Origin: Spirochaetota bacterium
Lineage (GTDB): Bacteria > Spirochaetota > UBA4802 > UBA5550
Length of the DNA: 50,129 nt
Direction of reading: 5' to 3'
Assembly: GCA_009787025.1 (NCBI GenBank)
Contig: WRGT01000069.1
Span: 1 to 50,129, forward strand
The notes below the pieces were generated by a model, which worked only from the letters and a program-made list of their open reading frames with translations, ran no database searches and was not told where the DNA came from. The translations under genes were made by a program, and so were the position numbers. Below, in pieces: positions 30,071 to 40,867 of the stretch. The stretch's first letter is position 1; every line of letters begins with the position of its first letter.

Positions 30071-30364
30071 GATAATATCGCCTCCATTAAACATTATATA
30101 TAAAAAATTTATTATCTTTATTTTGATAATTCTTTAAAAGATAAATTTAACTATTGTATTTAGACTTTTTTAAGCAGATGAAACATTACAAGTCAAGGGG
30201 AATATTGATTTTTTGTAATTAATTGTAATTTTTTGTTACTAAGTGGAAAATTGTCTATAAAAAGTGCCAAAAAGTAACAATAATACTAAAAATGAAATAA
30301 TATTGAGATGATTAAATACCTAATCAAAACCTTATATTTTTATAATACAAAATAACGAAGCAAC

Positions 30365-30383
30365 GGGAGATTGATAATCTCCC
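30365..30383 (-). terminator. Hairpin downstream of CoA-transferase copy A
   Basis: GGGAGATT GAT AATCTCCC, perfect 8-bp arms; repeated at 32758-32774. Confidence 0.4.
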
Positions 30384-30454
30384 CTGCTCCATGACAAAAA
30401 TCATTTCACACCCAAATTATCCGTAACCGAAAAAATTATTATCGAACTGTAAAA

Positions 30455-32629
30455 TCAAATCGCCTTATTATTCCTCAATGCAAACACAACCAGCTTGCGC
30501 GTAATCCTCTCCTTTATTGACGATACTTTTTCAAGCTCCATCCTTTCTAAAAACTTTGCAGATGATTCAGGTATTGGTCTTAAAAATTCAAGCGCTGCGC
30601 CTCTTACAAACTTTGACGGGTATCCGGTCATAAGATTCTTCATAGCCTTTAATGAACCGCCAATAATTATTTCTTCCTTAGTCAAATCTGTTCCGAATGG
30701 GAATTGCTGAAAATATCCCTGATCCTGATAGGGTTTTAATATACTTGTAATCTTATCAGGCGTATTGTTACGATATTCTTCGGGTATCTCATAATCATTT
30801 GGTATCTTCTTAGCCTTCTTCGCCTGATCAAGCAGCTGCGGCTGGAATCTTGAATCTGCAATGTTTAACATCTCTTTAATTATATAGCTGTCATATCTGC
30901 CCTTTATATCTGCTATACCATACTCTGTAACAACAATATCCCTTAAATGTCTTGGGAGAGAACATTGACCATAGTTGAAAAGTATATTTGATTTCAATGT
31001 TTTGCCTGAACCTCTTGTGCTCTTAATCAGCATTATAAACCTTGCATCGCGCATTATGTGAGCCATATATGCAAAATTAAATTGCCCGCCTATACCGCTC
31101 ACAACCCTTCCGTCTTCAAGCTGGTCTGATGCTATTGCTCCAAGCAGGGTAGCCTTCATTCCTGTGTTTATAAATCTGCCGTCCTTTCTCTGCAATTCAC
31201 GAAGCACTTCGTCTCCATACAGTTGATTTACCTTCTCAACTCCCGACATGCCGAATAACATTCTCTCCTCTTCGCTCATATCGTTAAGAGCCTTATAAAA
31301 GGACTGCGGTCCAAGGAAGAAAGCTCCAAGTATTACCTGACCTCCAAGAAGCTCTTTACCCAGTATATTTCTTATCTTAACTCTATTCTCTTGTTTATCC
31401 ATATCAACCGGATAGCTTGTGCTGCCGTCTTTAATAGCATTTTTATCAAACTTAAGTCCCTTCTTTAATATTCCGAATTCGGTCAAAAATTTAAAATCTT
31501 CCTCTGTGAGTTTTGGCTGAATTGCCTTCAGTTTAAGGAGTTTATCTATAATATCTGCAGGTATCTTATCCGCAGACAGCTCTCCATTATTGATCAACCG
31601 CATGATAGGTATGCTATCAAAAACCTTGCGCTTTAGAATACCTCTCTTATACATCTGCAGAAATGAATCAATGAACATCTCAGATGAACCATATAATCCC
31701 TCTTTAAAGACTCCTGTGCCGCCCCAATCCCTTATAAGATCGCCATACCTTGAAATTATACCCGCCTTTTCAAGAACCTCATTGTACACCTGATTATTTT
31801 CATTTCTCATTATAAGTTGCGAAACAATCGCATCTCCAAGCGCTCCGATACCTACCTGTATTGTTCCTGCGTCTTTTATCAAAGCGCTGACATTTAATCC
31901 TATCATGTGATCGGCTAAGCTCACACCATCCTTAGGAGCGCCGAATAGTCTGGTATTAAACGTCTCCCCTTGAAGGATAACATCGTATAAGTCTTTATCT
32001 ACAACAGCATCGCCATACATATAGGGCATATTAGAATTAGCTTCAGCTATCGCAACGACTTTCTCTCCTTTAGCTCTCATCATATTAGCCCACTCAATAG
32101 CTTCTACGCATACATCCGTGTTAGAACCCATTGAATATACTGTCTTACCGTTTATCTCCTTAACTGAGAGAAGCTGAGCATAAACATTCATGCCGGTTAA
32201 TATAGCATCACGGCACATGTGAGTGTAGTTTGACGGAATATGATTCATTTGAAAATGCGGATTGTCCATTTGAGCGCCGGCCCTGCCGTAAAGTTCATGT
32301 ACTTGAACATTCTTCGGCAATTTCCCTGCGCGCATATCTAACATAAAATCAAATTCAAGAACGCCGTCAAAAAGTCTCTCTGCTATAGGCTTCAAGAGTC
32401 TCCTCTCTAAATCACTATTCCCTTTAGGCTTCTCTAAAATTATAGCGGATACAATTCGCAAATTCATCTCCGGATCCTCTTTTGCCCTTCTATACAACTC
32501 ATTTGTAAAGAGGATAGGTTTCCCCAGGCAGTTAGTCATGCCCAGAGTAATATCTTTGCCCACAAACTTAATTACCTCATCAGCAACTTTTTTTACATCA
32601 TCTGAAATTATACCAGTTTTTCCATTCAC
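30455..32629 (-). CDS. Acetyl-CoA hydrolase/CoA-transferase family protein, copy A
   Basis: 'SGIGGQFNFAYMAHI', 'SNILFNYGQCSLPRHLRDIVVTEYGIADIKGRYDSYIIKEMLNIADSRFQ'; GTG start at 32629 with AAGG upstream. Confidence 0.88.
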   Translation of the reverse strand: MNGKTGIISDDVKKVADEVIKFVGKDITLGMTNCLGKPILFTNELYRRAKEDPEMNLRIVSAIILEKPKGNSDLERRLLKPIAERLFDGVLEFDFMLDMRAGKLPKNVQVHELYGRAGAQMDNPHFQMNHIPSNYTHMCRDAILTGMNVYAQLLSVKEINGKTVYSMGSNTDVCVEAIEWANMMRAKGEKVVAIAEANSNMPYMYGDAVVDKDLYDVILQGETFNTRLFGAPKDGVSLADHMIGLNVSALIKDAGTIQVGIGALGDAIVSQLIMRNENNQVYNEVLEKAGIISRYGDLIRDWGGTGVFKEGLYGSSEMFIDSFLQMYKRGILKRKVFDSIPIMRLINNGELSADKIPADIIDKLLKLKAIQPKLTEEDFKFLTEFGILKKGLKFDKNAIKDGSTSYPVDMDKQENRVKIRNILGKELLGGQVILGAFFLGPQSFYKALNDMSEEERMLFGMSGVEKVNQLYGDEVLRELQRKDGRFINTGMKATLLGAIASDQLEDGRVVSGIGGQFNFAYMAHIMRDARFIMLIKSTRGSGKTLKSNILFNYGQCSLPRHLRDIVVTEYGIADIKGRYDSYIIKEMLNIADSRFQPQLLDQAKKAKKIPNDYEIPEEYRNNTPDKITSILKPYQDQGYFQQFPFGTDLTKEEIIIGGSLKAMKNLMTGYPSKFVRGAALEFLRPIPESSAKFLERMELEKVSSIKERITRKLVVFALRNNKAI

Positions 32630-32757
32630 AACATATACCTTCTATCTATAAAAATTTTTATATAAAATTAGACAAAATATTTTATTGTATTAGTAAATAG
32701 ATTATACAACAATTTTCATCAACAACTTTTTTAAAAAAATAGAAAGAGGGGCAGGCT

Positions 32758-32774
32758 GGAGATTGATAATCTCC
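32758..32774 (-). terminator. Hairpin downstream of CoA-transferase copy B
   Basis: GGAGATT GAT AATCTCC, paralogous to 30365-30383. Confidence 0.4.
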
Positions 32775-32846
32775 CATACTTCATGGCAAAAATCATTTCA
32801 CGACCAAATTATCCGTAACCGAAAAGATTATTATCGAGATGCAAAA

Positions 32847-35027
32847 TCAAATCGCCTTATTGTTCCTCAATGCAAATACAATCAGCTTGCGAGTAATCCT
32901 CTCCTTTATTGACGACGGTTTTTCAAGCTCCATCCTCTCTAAAAACTTTGCAGCAGATTCAGGTATTGGTCTTAAAAATTCAAGAGCAACACCCCGCACG
33001 AACTTTAAGGGCGCTCCGCTCACAAGACTCTTCATAGCCTTTAATGAACCTCCAAGCGTTATCTCTATGGGAAGCAAATCCGTTCCAAACGGGAACGGTT
33101 TAAAATATCCCTGTTCCTGATACGGTTTCAATAGCTTTACAATCTTGTCTGGTGTGTTGTGACGATACTGTTCGGGAATCTCATAATCCTTTGGTATCTT
33201 CTTTGCCTTCTTTGCCTGAGCAAGCAGCTCCGGCTGGAATCTGGAATCTGCAATGTTTAACATCTCTTTAATTATATAGCTGTCGGGTCTGCCCTTTATA
33301 TCTGCAATACCATACTCCGTAACAACAATATCCCTGTAATATCTGGGAACCGAACAGTGACCGTAACTGAAGACTATATTTGACCTCAATGATTTACCCG
33401 AACCCTTTGTGCTCTTAACCATCATTATAAGCCTTGCATCGCGCAGTATATGAGCCATATATGCAAAATCAAGCTGTCCGCCGATACCGCTTATAAGTCT
33501 TCCGTCTTCAAGCTGGTCTGATGCTATTGCTCCGAGCAGAGTTGCCTTCACCCCTGTGTTCACAAACCTGCCGTCTTTTCTCTGGAGTTCGCGCAAGACT
33601 TCGTCTCCATACAACTGATTTACCTTCTCAACTCCGGACATGCCGAATAAACTTCTCTCCTCTTCGCTCATATCATTAAGAGCCTTATAAAAAGCCTGCG
33701 GACCGATAAAAAAAGCTCCAAGTATTACCTTGCCGCCAAGAAGTTCTTTACCAAGTATCTTTCTTATCTTAAGCCTGTTCTCACTCTTACTCATATCACC
33801 GGGATAATTTGTGTTACCGTCTTTAACAGTTCCATTGACAAACTTAAGTCCCTTTTTTAATATTCCGAATTCAGTTAAGAATTTAAAATCTTTCGCTGTG
33901 AGCTTGTCTGAAATAGCCTCCATCTTAAGGAGTTTATCTATAATATCTGCAGGTATCTTATCTGCAGAGAGCTGCCCCTTATTTATCAGCTTCATGACAG
34001 GTATGCTCTCAAAAACCTTACGCTTGAGTATTCCGCTCTTGTACATCTGCATAAACGCGTCAACGAACATCTCAGACGAACCGTATAATCCCTTTTTAAA
34101 GACTCCGGTGTCCCCATGATTTTTTATCAAATCTCCATATCTTGCAGTTAAGCCGCACTTTTCAATGATTTCATTATAGACCTGATTATTCTCATTACGC
34201 AGTATAAGTCCAGAAACAATTGCATCTCCAAGCGCTCCGATACCTACCTGTATTGTTCCCCCGTCCTTTATCAGAGGACTGACATTTAATCCTATCATGT
34301 GGTCGGTCAAAGCTACGGGGTCCTTAGGAGCGCCGAATATCCTGGTATTAAACTTCTCCCCCTGAAGGATTATATCATATTCGTTTTTATCTACAACAGC
34401 GTCTCCATACATGTAAGGCAAATTAGTATTGGCTTCTGCTACCGCAAGAACCTTTTCCCCTCTTGCTTTCAGCGCTTTAACTTCTTCAAGACCTTCTACG
34501 CATATATCCGTGTTGCAGCCCATGGAATACACAGTCTTCCCGTTTATCTTTTTAACTGAAATCAACTGGGCAAAAACATTAATACCGTTTACTAAGGCAT
34601 CGCGGCAGCAGTGGGTATAGTTTGACGGAAGATGATTCATCTGATAATGCTGATTATGCAGATTAACGCCAGCCTTACCAAAAAACTCATATATCTGAAC
34701 GTTTTTTGGTAATTTCCCTGCGCGAATATCTAACATAAAATCAAATTCAGGAACACCGTCGAAAAGCCTCTCTGATATAGGTTTTAAAAATCTTCTCTCT
34801 AGATCGCTGTTCCCCTTAGGCTTTTCAAGAGGTAAAGCTGTTATTATTGACAAAGTCATCTCGGGATCTTCTTTAACCCTTCTGTAAAGTTCATTAGTTA
34901 TAAAGACAGGTTTCCCTAAGCCAAGAGTCATCCCCAACTGAATATCTTTACCTATATACTTAATTATCGCATCTACAGCCTTTTTTACATCGTCTGATAT
35001 TACATTGTTTTTTCCATTTATAAGCAT
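32847..35027 (-). CDS. Acetyl-CoA hydrolase/CoA-transferase family protein, copy B
   Basis: Long identical peptide blocks shared with copies A and C along its full length. Confidence 0.88.
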   Translation of the reverse strand: MLINGKNNVISDDVKKAVDAIIKYIGKDIQLGMTLGLGKPVFITNELYRRVKEDPEMTLSIITALPLEKPKGNSDLERRFLKPISERLFDGVPEFDFMLDIRAGKLPKNVQIYEFFGKAGVNLHNQHYQMNHLPSNYTHCCRDALVNGINVFAQLISVKKINGKTVYSMGCNTDICVEGLEEVKALKARGEKVLAVAEANTNLPYMYGDAVVDKNEYDIILQGEKFNTRIFGAPKDPVALTDHMIGLNVSPLIKDGGTIQVGIGALGDAIVSGLILRNENNQVYNEIIEKCGLTARYGDLIKNHGDTGVFKKGLYGSSEMFVDAFMQMYKSGILKRKVFESIPVMKLINKGQLSADKIPADIIDKLLKMEAISDKLTAKDFKFLTEFGILKKGLKFVNGTVKDGNTNYPGDMSKSENRLKIRKILGKELLGGKVILGAFFIGPQAFYKALNDMSEEERSLFGMSGVEKVNQLYGDEVLRELQRKDGRFVNTGVKATLLGAIASDQLEDGRLISGIGGQLDFAYMAHILRDARLIMMVKSTKGSGKSLRSNIVFSYGHCSVPRYYRDIVVTEYGIADIKGRPDSYIIKEMLNIADSRFQPELLAQAKKAKKIPKDYEIPEQYRHNTPDKIVKLLKPYQEQGYFKPFPFGTDLLPIEITLGGSLKAMKSLVSGAPLKFVRGVALEFLRPIPESAAKFLERMELEKPSSIKERITRKLIVFALRNNKAI

Positions 35028-35199
35028 AATACCTACCTGAATATTTATAAAAATTTTTTACACAAACATTAGACAAAACAGAATTTCTATCTATTTATAA
35101 ATAGATTATATCATAAAACAATTTTCATCAACAACTTTTTTTAAAAAAGATATATTACAACGATCATAAATAGGCAGGCATATAAAATAGAGCTCTATA

Positions 35200-35220
35200 G
35201 GGGCGGATAATATCCGCCCC
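35200..35220 (-). terminator. Hairpin downstream of CoA-transferase copy C
   Basis: GGGGCGGATA A TATCCGCCCC, perfect 10-bp arms. Confidence 0.5.
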
Positions 35221-35238
35221 TGTACTTATAAAAAAATA

Positions 35239-37413
35239 TTAAATCGCCTTATTATTCCTTAGGGCAAATACAATCAGCTTACGCATAACCCTTTCTTTCA
35301 GGGATGATACTTTTGAAAAATTCATCCTCTCTAAAAATGGTGCGGCAGATTTAGGTATGGGTCTTAATAATTCAAAGAAAACACCACGCGCAAACTTTAA
35401 GGTCGATCCGCTTGCTAAAGCCTTCATTCCCTTCAACGAACCTCCGAGAATTATCTCCTGCTGAGTCAAATCTGTTCCAAATGGGAATGATTGAAAAAAT
35501 CCCTTGCTCTGATAAGGTTTTAACAGACTAATAATCTTGTCAGGATAATTGTGACGATACTGCTCAGGTATCTCATAGTCCTTTGGTATCTTCTTAGCAT
35601 CCTTTGCCTGTTTCAGCAGCTGAGGCTGAAATCTTGAATCCGCAATATTTAACATCTCTTGAATAATATATCTGTCAGGTTTGCCCTTCACATCCGCTAT
35701 ACCATACTCTGTAACAACAATATCCCTTAAATGTCTGGGGACCGAACAGTGTCCATAGTTCCAAACTATATTTGACTTCAATGATTTGCCCGAACCCTTT
35801 ACACTCTTAATCATCATTATGAGCCTTGAATCACGCAGTAAATTAGACATATATGCAAAATCAAACTGCCCGCCGATACCACTCACAACTCTACCGTCTT
35901 CAAGCTGGTCAGATGCTATCGCCCCAAGCAGAGAAGCCTTCATTCCTGTATTTATAAATCTGCCGTCCTTTCTCTGCAGTGATCGAAGCTCCTCACCGCC
36001 ATATAACTGATTTACCTTCTCAACACCGGACATACCGAATTGACTCCGTTCCTCTTCACTCATTTCATTAAGAGCCTGATAAAAAGCCTGCGGTCCGAGG
36101 AAAAAGGCTCCCAGTATTACCTGTCCTCCTAAAAGCTCCTTGCCCAATATCTTTCTTATCTTAGTCCTATTCTCGCTTTTAGTCATATCACCGGGATAGT
36201 TCACATTACCATCTTTAATAATTCCATTGGCAAATTTAAGTCCTTTCTTTAGTATTCCGAATTTAGTCAAAAATTTAAAATCTTTCTCTGTAAGTTTTGT
36301 CTGAATAGCCTCTATCTTAAGGAGCTTATCTATAATATCCACAGGGATTTTATCTGCGGAGAGCTGCCCGCTATTGATCAACTTCATGATCGGTATACTT
36401 TCAAAAACCTTGCGTTTAAGTATACCCCTCTTGTACATCTGCATAAATACGTCAACAAACATCTCGGACGAACCGTATAATCCCTTTTTGAAGACTCCAG
36501 TACCGCCCCAATCTCTTATAAGATCGCCATACCTTGCAAGTACACCGGCTTTTTCAAGAACCTCATTGTACACTTCATTATTCTCATTTCTGAGTATAAG
36601 CCCGTAACCAATGGCATCACCAAGCGCTCCTATACCTACCTGTATTGTTCCTCCGTCTTTAATCAGAGAACTGACATTTAACCCTATCATGTGATCGGTC
36701 AAAGCTACAGCATCCTTGGGAGCGCCGAACAGCTTATTATTAAACTGCTCACCTTGGAGTATCACGTCATATTCATTTTTATCTACAATAGCGTCGCCAT
36801 ACATAAACGGCATTTTTTCATTAGCTTCGGCTATTATAGCAACCTTCTTCCCGTTAGCTCTCATTTTTTTAAGCGTTTCAAGGGCTTCTATCCATATATC
36901 AGTGTTAGAAGCCATTGAATACACGGTCTTCCCGTTTATCTTCTTAACCGAGAGCTCCTGAGCCATAACATTAAATCCGTACATTATGGCATCACGAGCG
37001 CAGTTAGTGTAGTTTGATGAAAAGTGATGCATCTGCCAATGCTGACTATTCATATTAGCGCCCGCTTTTCCGAAAAATTCATGTACGTTAACATTCTTTG
37101 GCAACGTATTTGCGCGCAGATCGAACATAAAATCAAATTCCGGAACACCGTCAAAGAGCCTTTCTGCTATAGGTCTTAAAAATCTTCTCTCTATTTCGCT
37201 GTTCCCTTTAGGCTTTTCAAGAGGTATAGCGGTTACTATTGTTAACTTCATCTCCGGATCTTCTTTTGCCCTTCTATACAATTCATTTGCTACAAAAGCA
37301 GATTTCCCTAAACCAAGAGTCATACCAAGACAAATATCTTTACCTACATGCTTAATTGTATCATCTACAACTTTTTTTACATCATTTGCGATTACGCCGC
37401 TTTTTCCATTCAT
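35239..37413 (-). CDS. Acetyl-CoA hydrolase/CoA-transferase family protein, copy C
   Basis: Same family; start likely MNGKSGV at 37413, homologous to the start of copy A, RBS AAGGTGAG. Confidence 0.88.
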   Translation of the reverse strand: MNGKSGVIANDVKKVVDDTIKHVGKDICLGMTLGLGKSAFVANELYRRAKEDPEMKLTIVTAIPLEKPKGNSEIERRFLRPIAERLFDGVPEFDFMFDLRANTLPKNVNVHEFFGKAGANMNSQHWQMHHFSSNYTNCARDAIMYGFNVMAQELSVKKINGKTVYSMASNTDIWIEALETLKKMRANGKKVAIIAEANEKMPFMYGDAIVDKNEYDVILQGEQFNNKLFGAPKDAVALTDHMIGLNVSSLIKDGGTIQVGIGALGDAIGYGLILRNENNEVYNEVLEKAGVLARYGDLIRDWGGTGVFKKGLYGSSEMFVDVFMQMYKRGILKRKVFESIPIMKLINSGQLSADKIPVDIIDKLLKIEAIQTKLTEKDFKFLTKFGILKKGLKFANGIIKDGNVNYPGDMTKSENRTKIRKILGKELLGGQVILGAFFLGPQAFYQALNEMSEEERSQFGMSGVEKVNQLYGGEELRSLQRKDGRFINTGMKASLLGAIASDQLEDGRVVSGIGGQFDFAYMSNLLRDSRLIMMIKSVKGSGKSLKSNIVWNYGHCSVPRHLRDIVVTEYGIADVKGKPDRYIIQEMLNIADSRFQPQLLKQAKDAKKIPKDYEIPEQYRHNYPDKIISLLKPYQSKGFFQSFPFGTDLTQQEIILGGSLKGMKALASGSTLKFARGVFFELLRPIPKSAAPFLERMNFSKVSSLKERVMRKLIVFALRNNKAI

Positions 37414-37641
37414 AACACTCACCTTTTATTTATAAAAATTTTTTACATGAAAATTTAAATAAGATTTTAAAACTTAACAAATAAAAATAATTAATAATCA
37501 ATACGATTATAAACTTTTATTATAAAAATACTACTACTTTTTTATAATAAAATATTTTTTTATGATAATAATAAAATTTTTATTAAATAAACATAGATAA
37601 TGGTAACTTTAGTGCTTTTTTTCTTATAATAACATCTATTA

Positions 37642-40461
37642 TTAAACACTCTTTTTGAACATCTTTGCAAGAAACTGACCAGTGTATGATGATCCGATTT
37701 TAGTCAACTGCTCGGGAGTGCCTGTCCCTATGAGCCTTCCGCCTGCATCACCTCCCTCAGGACCAAGATCAATTATATAATCGGCTGTCTTTATTACATC
37801 GAGATTGTGTTCAATAACTATTACGCTGTTACCTTTATCTACAAGCGAGTTTAGAACTTCTATGAGTTTTCTAATATCATCAAAGTGAAGTCCCGTAGTA
37901 GGCTCATCAAGTATATATACAGTCTTTCCGGTACCCTTTTTTGAGAGCTCTGTTGCAAGTTTAATCCTCTGCGCCTCCCCCCCTGAAAGTGTTGTTGCAG
38001 GCTGACCAAGCTTAATATATCCCAGTCCCACCCTTTGCAATGTTTCCAGCTTTGAATTTACAGATGGTATGCTGTCAAAAAACGGAATAGCCTCATCAAC
38101 AGTCATATCAAGGACTTCAAAAATATTCTTCCCTTTAAATCTCACTTCAAGCGTTTCATGGTTATATCTCTTACCCTTGCATACATCGCATGTAATATAT
38201 ACGTCGGGCAAAAAATGCATCTCTATTTTTTTTACTCCGTCCCCCTCGCAGGATTCACATCTCCCGCCGGGAACATTAAATGAAAATCTCCCTGCCTTAT
38301 ACCCGCGCACCCTTGATTCGGGAAGTTTTGTATAGAGATCACGTATTGGAGTAAAAAGACCCGTATATGTTGCAGGATTTGATCTTGGAGTTCTGCCTAT
38401 CGGCGATTGGTCTATATCAATTACCTTATCAATATATTCAATGCCGTATATCTCATCAAATGCGCCGGGGTATTCCTTAGACTTCATTACAAGAGATGAC
38501 AGTGCTTTATATAAAATTTCTATAATAAGAGACGACTTCCCCGATCCCGAAACTCCGGTAACTGCCGTAAAAAGACCTAACGGAAAACTTACGTCTATCT
38601 TCTTTAAATTATTTTCAGCCGCGCCTTTAACTGTTATAAACTTTTCAGCTTTCCGTCTATCTTTAGGAACAGGTATTGTTTTTTTACCTGAGAGATAATT
38701 CCCTGTAATAGACTTAGGAGACTCCTTAATATCCTCAGGCGTACCCATAGCTACAATATACCCGCCGTTTACGCCTGCGCCTGGTCCAAGGTCAACAACA
38801 TAATCCGCTTCCATGATTGTTTCCTCATCATGCTCAACAACCAATACGGTATTCCCTATATCGCGGAGATGCTTTAATGTCTTCATCAATCTCTCGTTAT
38901 CCCTCTGATGAAGACCTATGCTCGGTTCATCTAAAACATAGAGTACGCCAGTAAGCGCAGCCCCTATCTGAGTAGCCAGCCTGATCCGCTGAGATTCTCC
39001 CCCTGAAAGCGTACCGGCAGCTCTTTCCAAAGTGAGATAATCAATCCCAACATCAATAAGGAATTTCAGCCTCGCCTTAATCTCCTTGAGTATCTGCTCT
39101 GCAATCTTTTGCTCTGTGCTGTTTAGTTTAATTGAATTGAAAAACTCAAGCGATTCTTTTATAGACATTGAAGATATATCGTTTATTCCCTTGCCTGCAA
39201 CCTTTACTGCCAAAATCTCAGGCTTTAACCTTTTGCCGCCGCAGGCAGTGCACACATTGTTAGACATGTATCTCTCCATCCACATGCGCATCTCTTCGGA
39301 ATTTGTCTCCTTATACCTTCTTTCAAGATTCGGCAGCACGCCTTCAAATGATCTTGAAAATTTGAACTCCGCTTCACTGCGCTTTATATCATAGTCCACC
39401 TTATTTCTGCCTGTACCGTACAGTATTACTTTTTTGACATTTTCGGAAAGGTTCTTCCAGGGAGTATCAGGATTAAATTTTAAACTTTTCGCAAGAGCCT
39501 GAATCGTTTCAAGGTACCAGTAGCTTGTACTTTTACCCCACACTTCCAAAACTCCGTCGTTAAGAGATTTCTCTGGGTCGGATACAATCCGTTCGGGATC
39601 AAACTGCATAATATAACCAAGACCGTCACATTCGGGACAGGCGCCGTATGGGCTGTTAAAAGAGAACATCCTCGGAGAGAGTTCAGGAATGGAAATACCG
39701 CAATCGGCGCAGGAGAGTTGCGTTGAAAATATGTGTTCGTCATCATCTACAAGAGCTATAATTAAACCCTCACTGAGATCAATTGCAGTCTCAATAGATT
39801 CTGCCAATCTGGATCTTATCCCGTCCTTAATAACAATCCTGTCTACAACTACATCTATTGTATGTTTCTTATTCTTTTCTAAAACAATATCATCATCAAC
39901 GGTTTTAAATTCTCCATCAATCCTAAGCCTCACAAAACCGTTCTTTTTAACCTGATCTATGCTGTCAACATGTTCGCCTTTTTTCCCTCTTACTATGGGC
40001 GCAAGTATCTGACACTTGGAATTTTTCTTAAACGTAAGTATAGATTCAACTATCTGATCGACAGATTGTGAGGATATTTTCTTACCGCATTTATGACAGT
40101 ATGGAATACCTATTCTGGCATAGAGAAGGCGGAAGTAATCATATATCTCCGTAACAGTACCGACTGTAGATCGCGGATTTCTATGCGTAGTCTTTTGTTC
40201 AATAGATATGGCAGGGGAGAGACCGTCAATAAAATCAACATTAGGCTTCTCCATTAAACCAAGGAACTGTCTTGCATAAGCAGACAGAGATTCAACATAT
40301 CTTCTCTGTCCCTCGGCATAAATAGTATCAAAAGCAAGAGACGATTTCCCTGAGCCGGAAAGTCCGGTTATAACAGTAAGCTTATCACGCGGTATCTCAA
40401 GTGAAATATTTTTTAAATTGTGCTCTTTAGCTCCCTTAATAACAATCTTTCTATCTTTCAT
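37642..40461 (-). CDS. uvrA: Excinuclease ABC subunit A
   Basis: '[58 protein letters not shown]', '[42 protein letters not shown]'. Confidence 0.98.
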   Translation of the reverse strand: MKDRKIVIKGAKEHNLKNISLEIPRDKLTVITGLSGSGKSSLAFDTIYAEGQRRYVESLSAYARQFLGLMEKPNVDFIDGLSPAISIEQKTTHRNPRSTVGTVTEIYDYFRLLYARIGIPYCHKCGKKISSQSVDQIVESILTFKKNSKCQILAPIVRGKKGEHVDSIDQVKKNGFVRLRIDGEFKTVDDDIVLEKNKKHTIDVVVDRIVIKDGIRSRLAESIETAIDLSEGLIIALVDDDEHIFSTQLSCADCGISIPELSPRMFSFNSPYGACPECDGLGYIMQFDPERIVSDPEKSLNDGVLEVWGKSTSYWYLETIQALAKSLKFNPDTPWKNLSENVKKVILYGTGRNKVDYDIKRSEAEFKFSRSFEGVLPNLERRYKETNSEEMRMWMERYMSNNVCTACGGKRLKPEILAVKVAGKGINDISSMSIKESLEFFNSIKLNSTEQKIAEQILKEIKARLKFLIDVGIDYLTLERAAGTLSGGESQRIRLATQIGAALTGVLYVLDEPSIGLHQRDNERLMKTLKHLRDIGNTVLVVEHDEETIMEADYVVDLGPGAGVNGGYIVAMGTPEDIKESPKSITGNYLSGKKTIPVPKDRRKAEKFITVKGAAENNLKKIDVSFPLGLFTAVTGVSGSGKSSLIIEILYKALSSLVMKSKEYPGAFDEIYGIEYIDKVIDIDQSPIGRTPRSNPATYTGLFTPIRDLYTKLPESRVRGYKAGRFSFNVPGGRCESCEGDGVKKIEMHFLPDVYITCDVCKGKRYNHETLEVRFKGKNIFEVLDMTVDEAIPFFDSIPSVNSKLETLQRVGLGYIKLGQPATTLSGGEAQRIKLATELSKKGTGKTVYILDEPTTGLHFDDIRKLIEVLNSLVDKGNSVIVIEHNLDVIKTADYIIDLGPEGGDAGGRLIGTGTPEQLTKIGSSYTGQFLAKMFKKSV

Positions 40462-40769
40462 ATCAAAGTAATATTAATAGAGCCGCACATTGGGCAGATA
40501 ATATCCCTTTCCATATCGTCATCTTCAAAATCATGCCTTTTCTTAACAAGAACATCATCCCACCTGTAATCGCAATCCTCACATGCGTAGCTTATATGGA
40601 CTTTTCTCTCGTCGGATTCGGAATACAGTTCGTCATCTTCATCAAGAAAATCGTCGGAGTCCATTAACTCCTCTTCATTATAATTTTCCTCATAGTAATC
40701 ATCTTCATACACTTCATCATTTAAATCTTTTTCAATAAAATCGTCTCCCATTTTATTACCATCCTTCAA
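40458..40769 (-). CDS. Acidic protein with C-terminal zinc ribbon
   Basis: Asp/Glu-rich N-terminus, then '[15 protein letters not shown]...[12 protein letters not shown]'; overlaps the uvrA start by 4 bp. Confidence 0.75.
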   Translation of the reverse strand: MKDGNKMGDDFIEKDLNDEVYEDDYYEENYNEEELMDSDDFLDEDDELYSESDERKVHISYACEDCDYRWDDVLVKKRHDFEDDDMERDIICPMCGSINITLI

Positions 40770-40867
40770 TATGATGATTTTGTATTTTATGCCAAAATTC
40801 CATCAAATAGTAAATATAAAAATAACAAAAAAGCAGGGTTATTATTTGTCAAAAAAATTTTAAAAGT

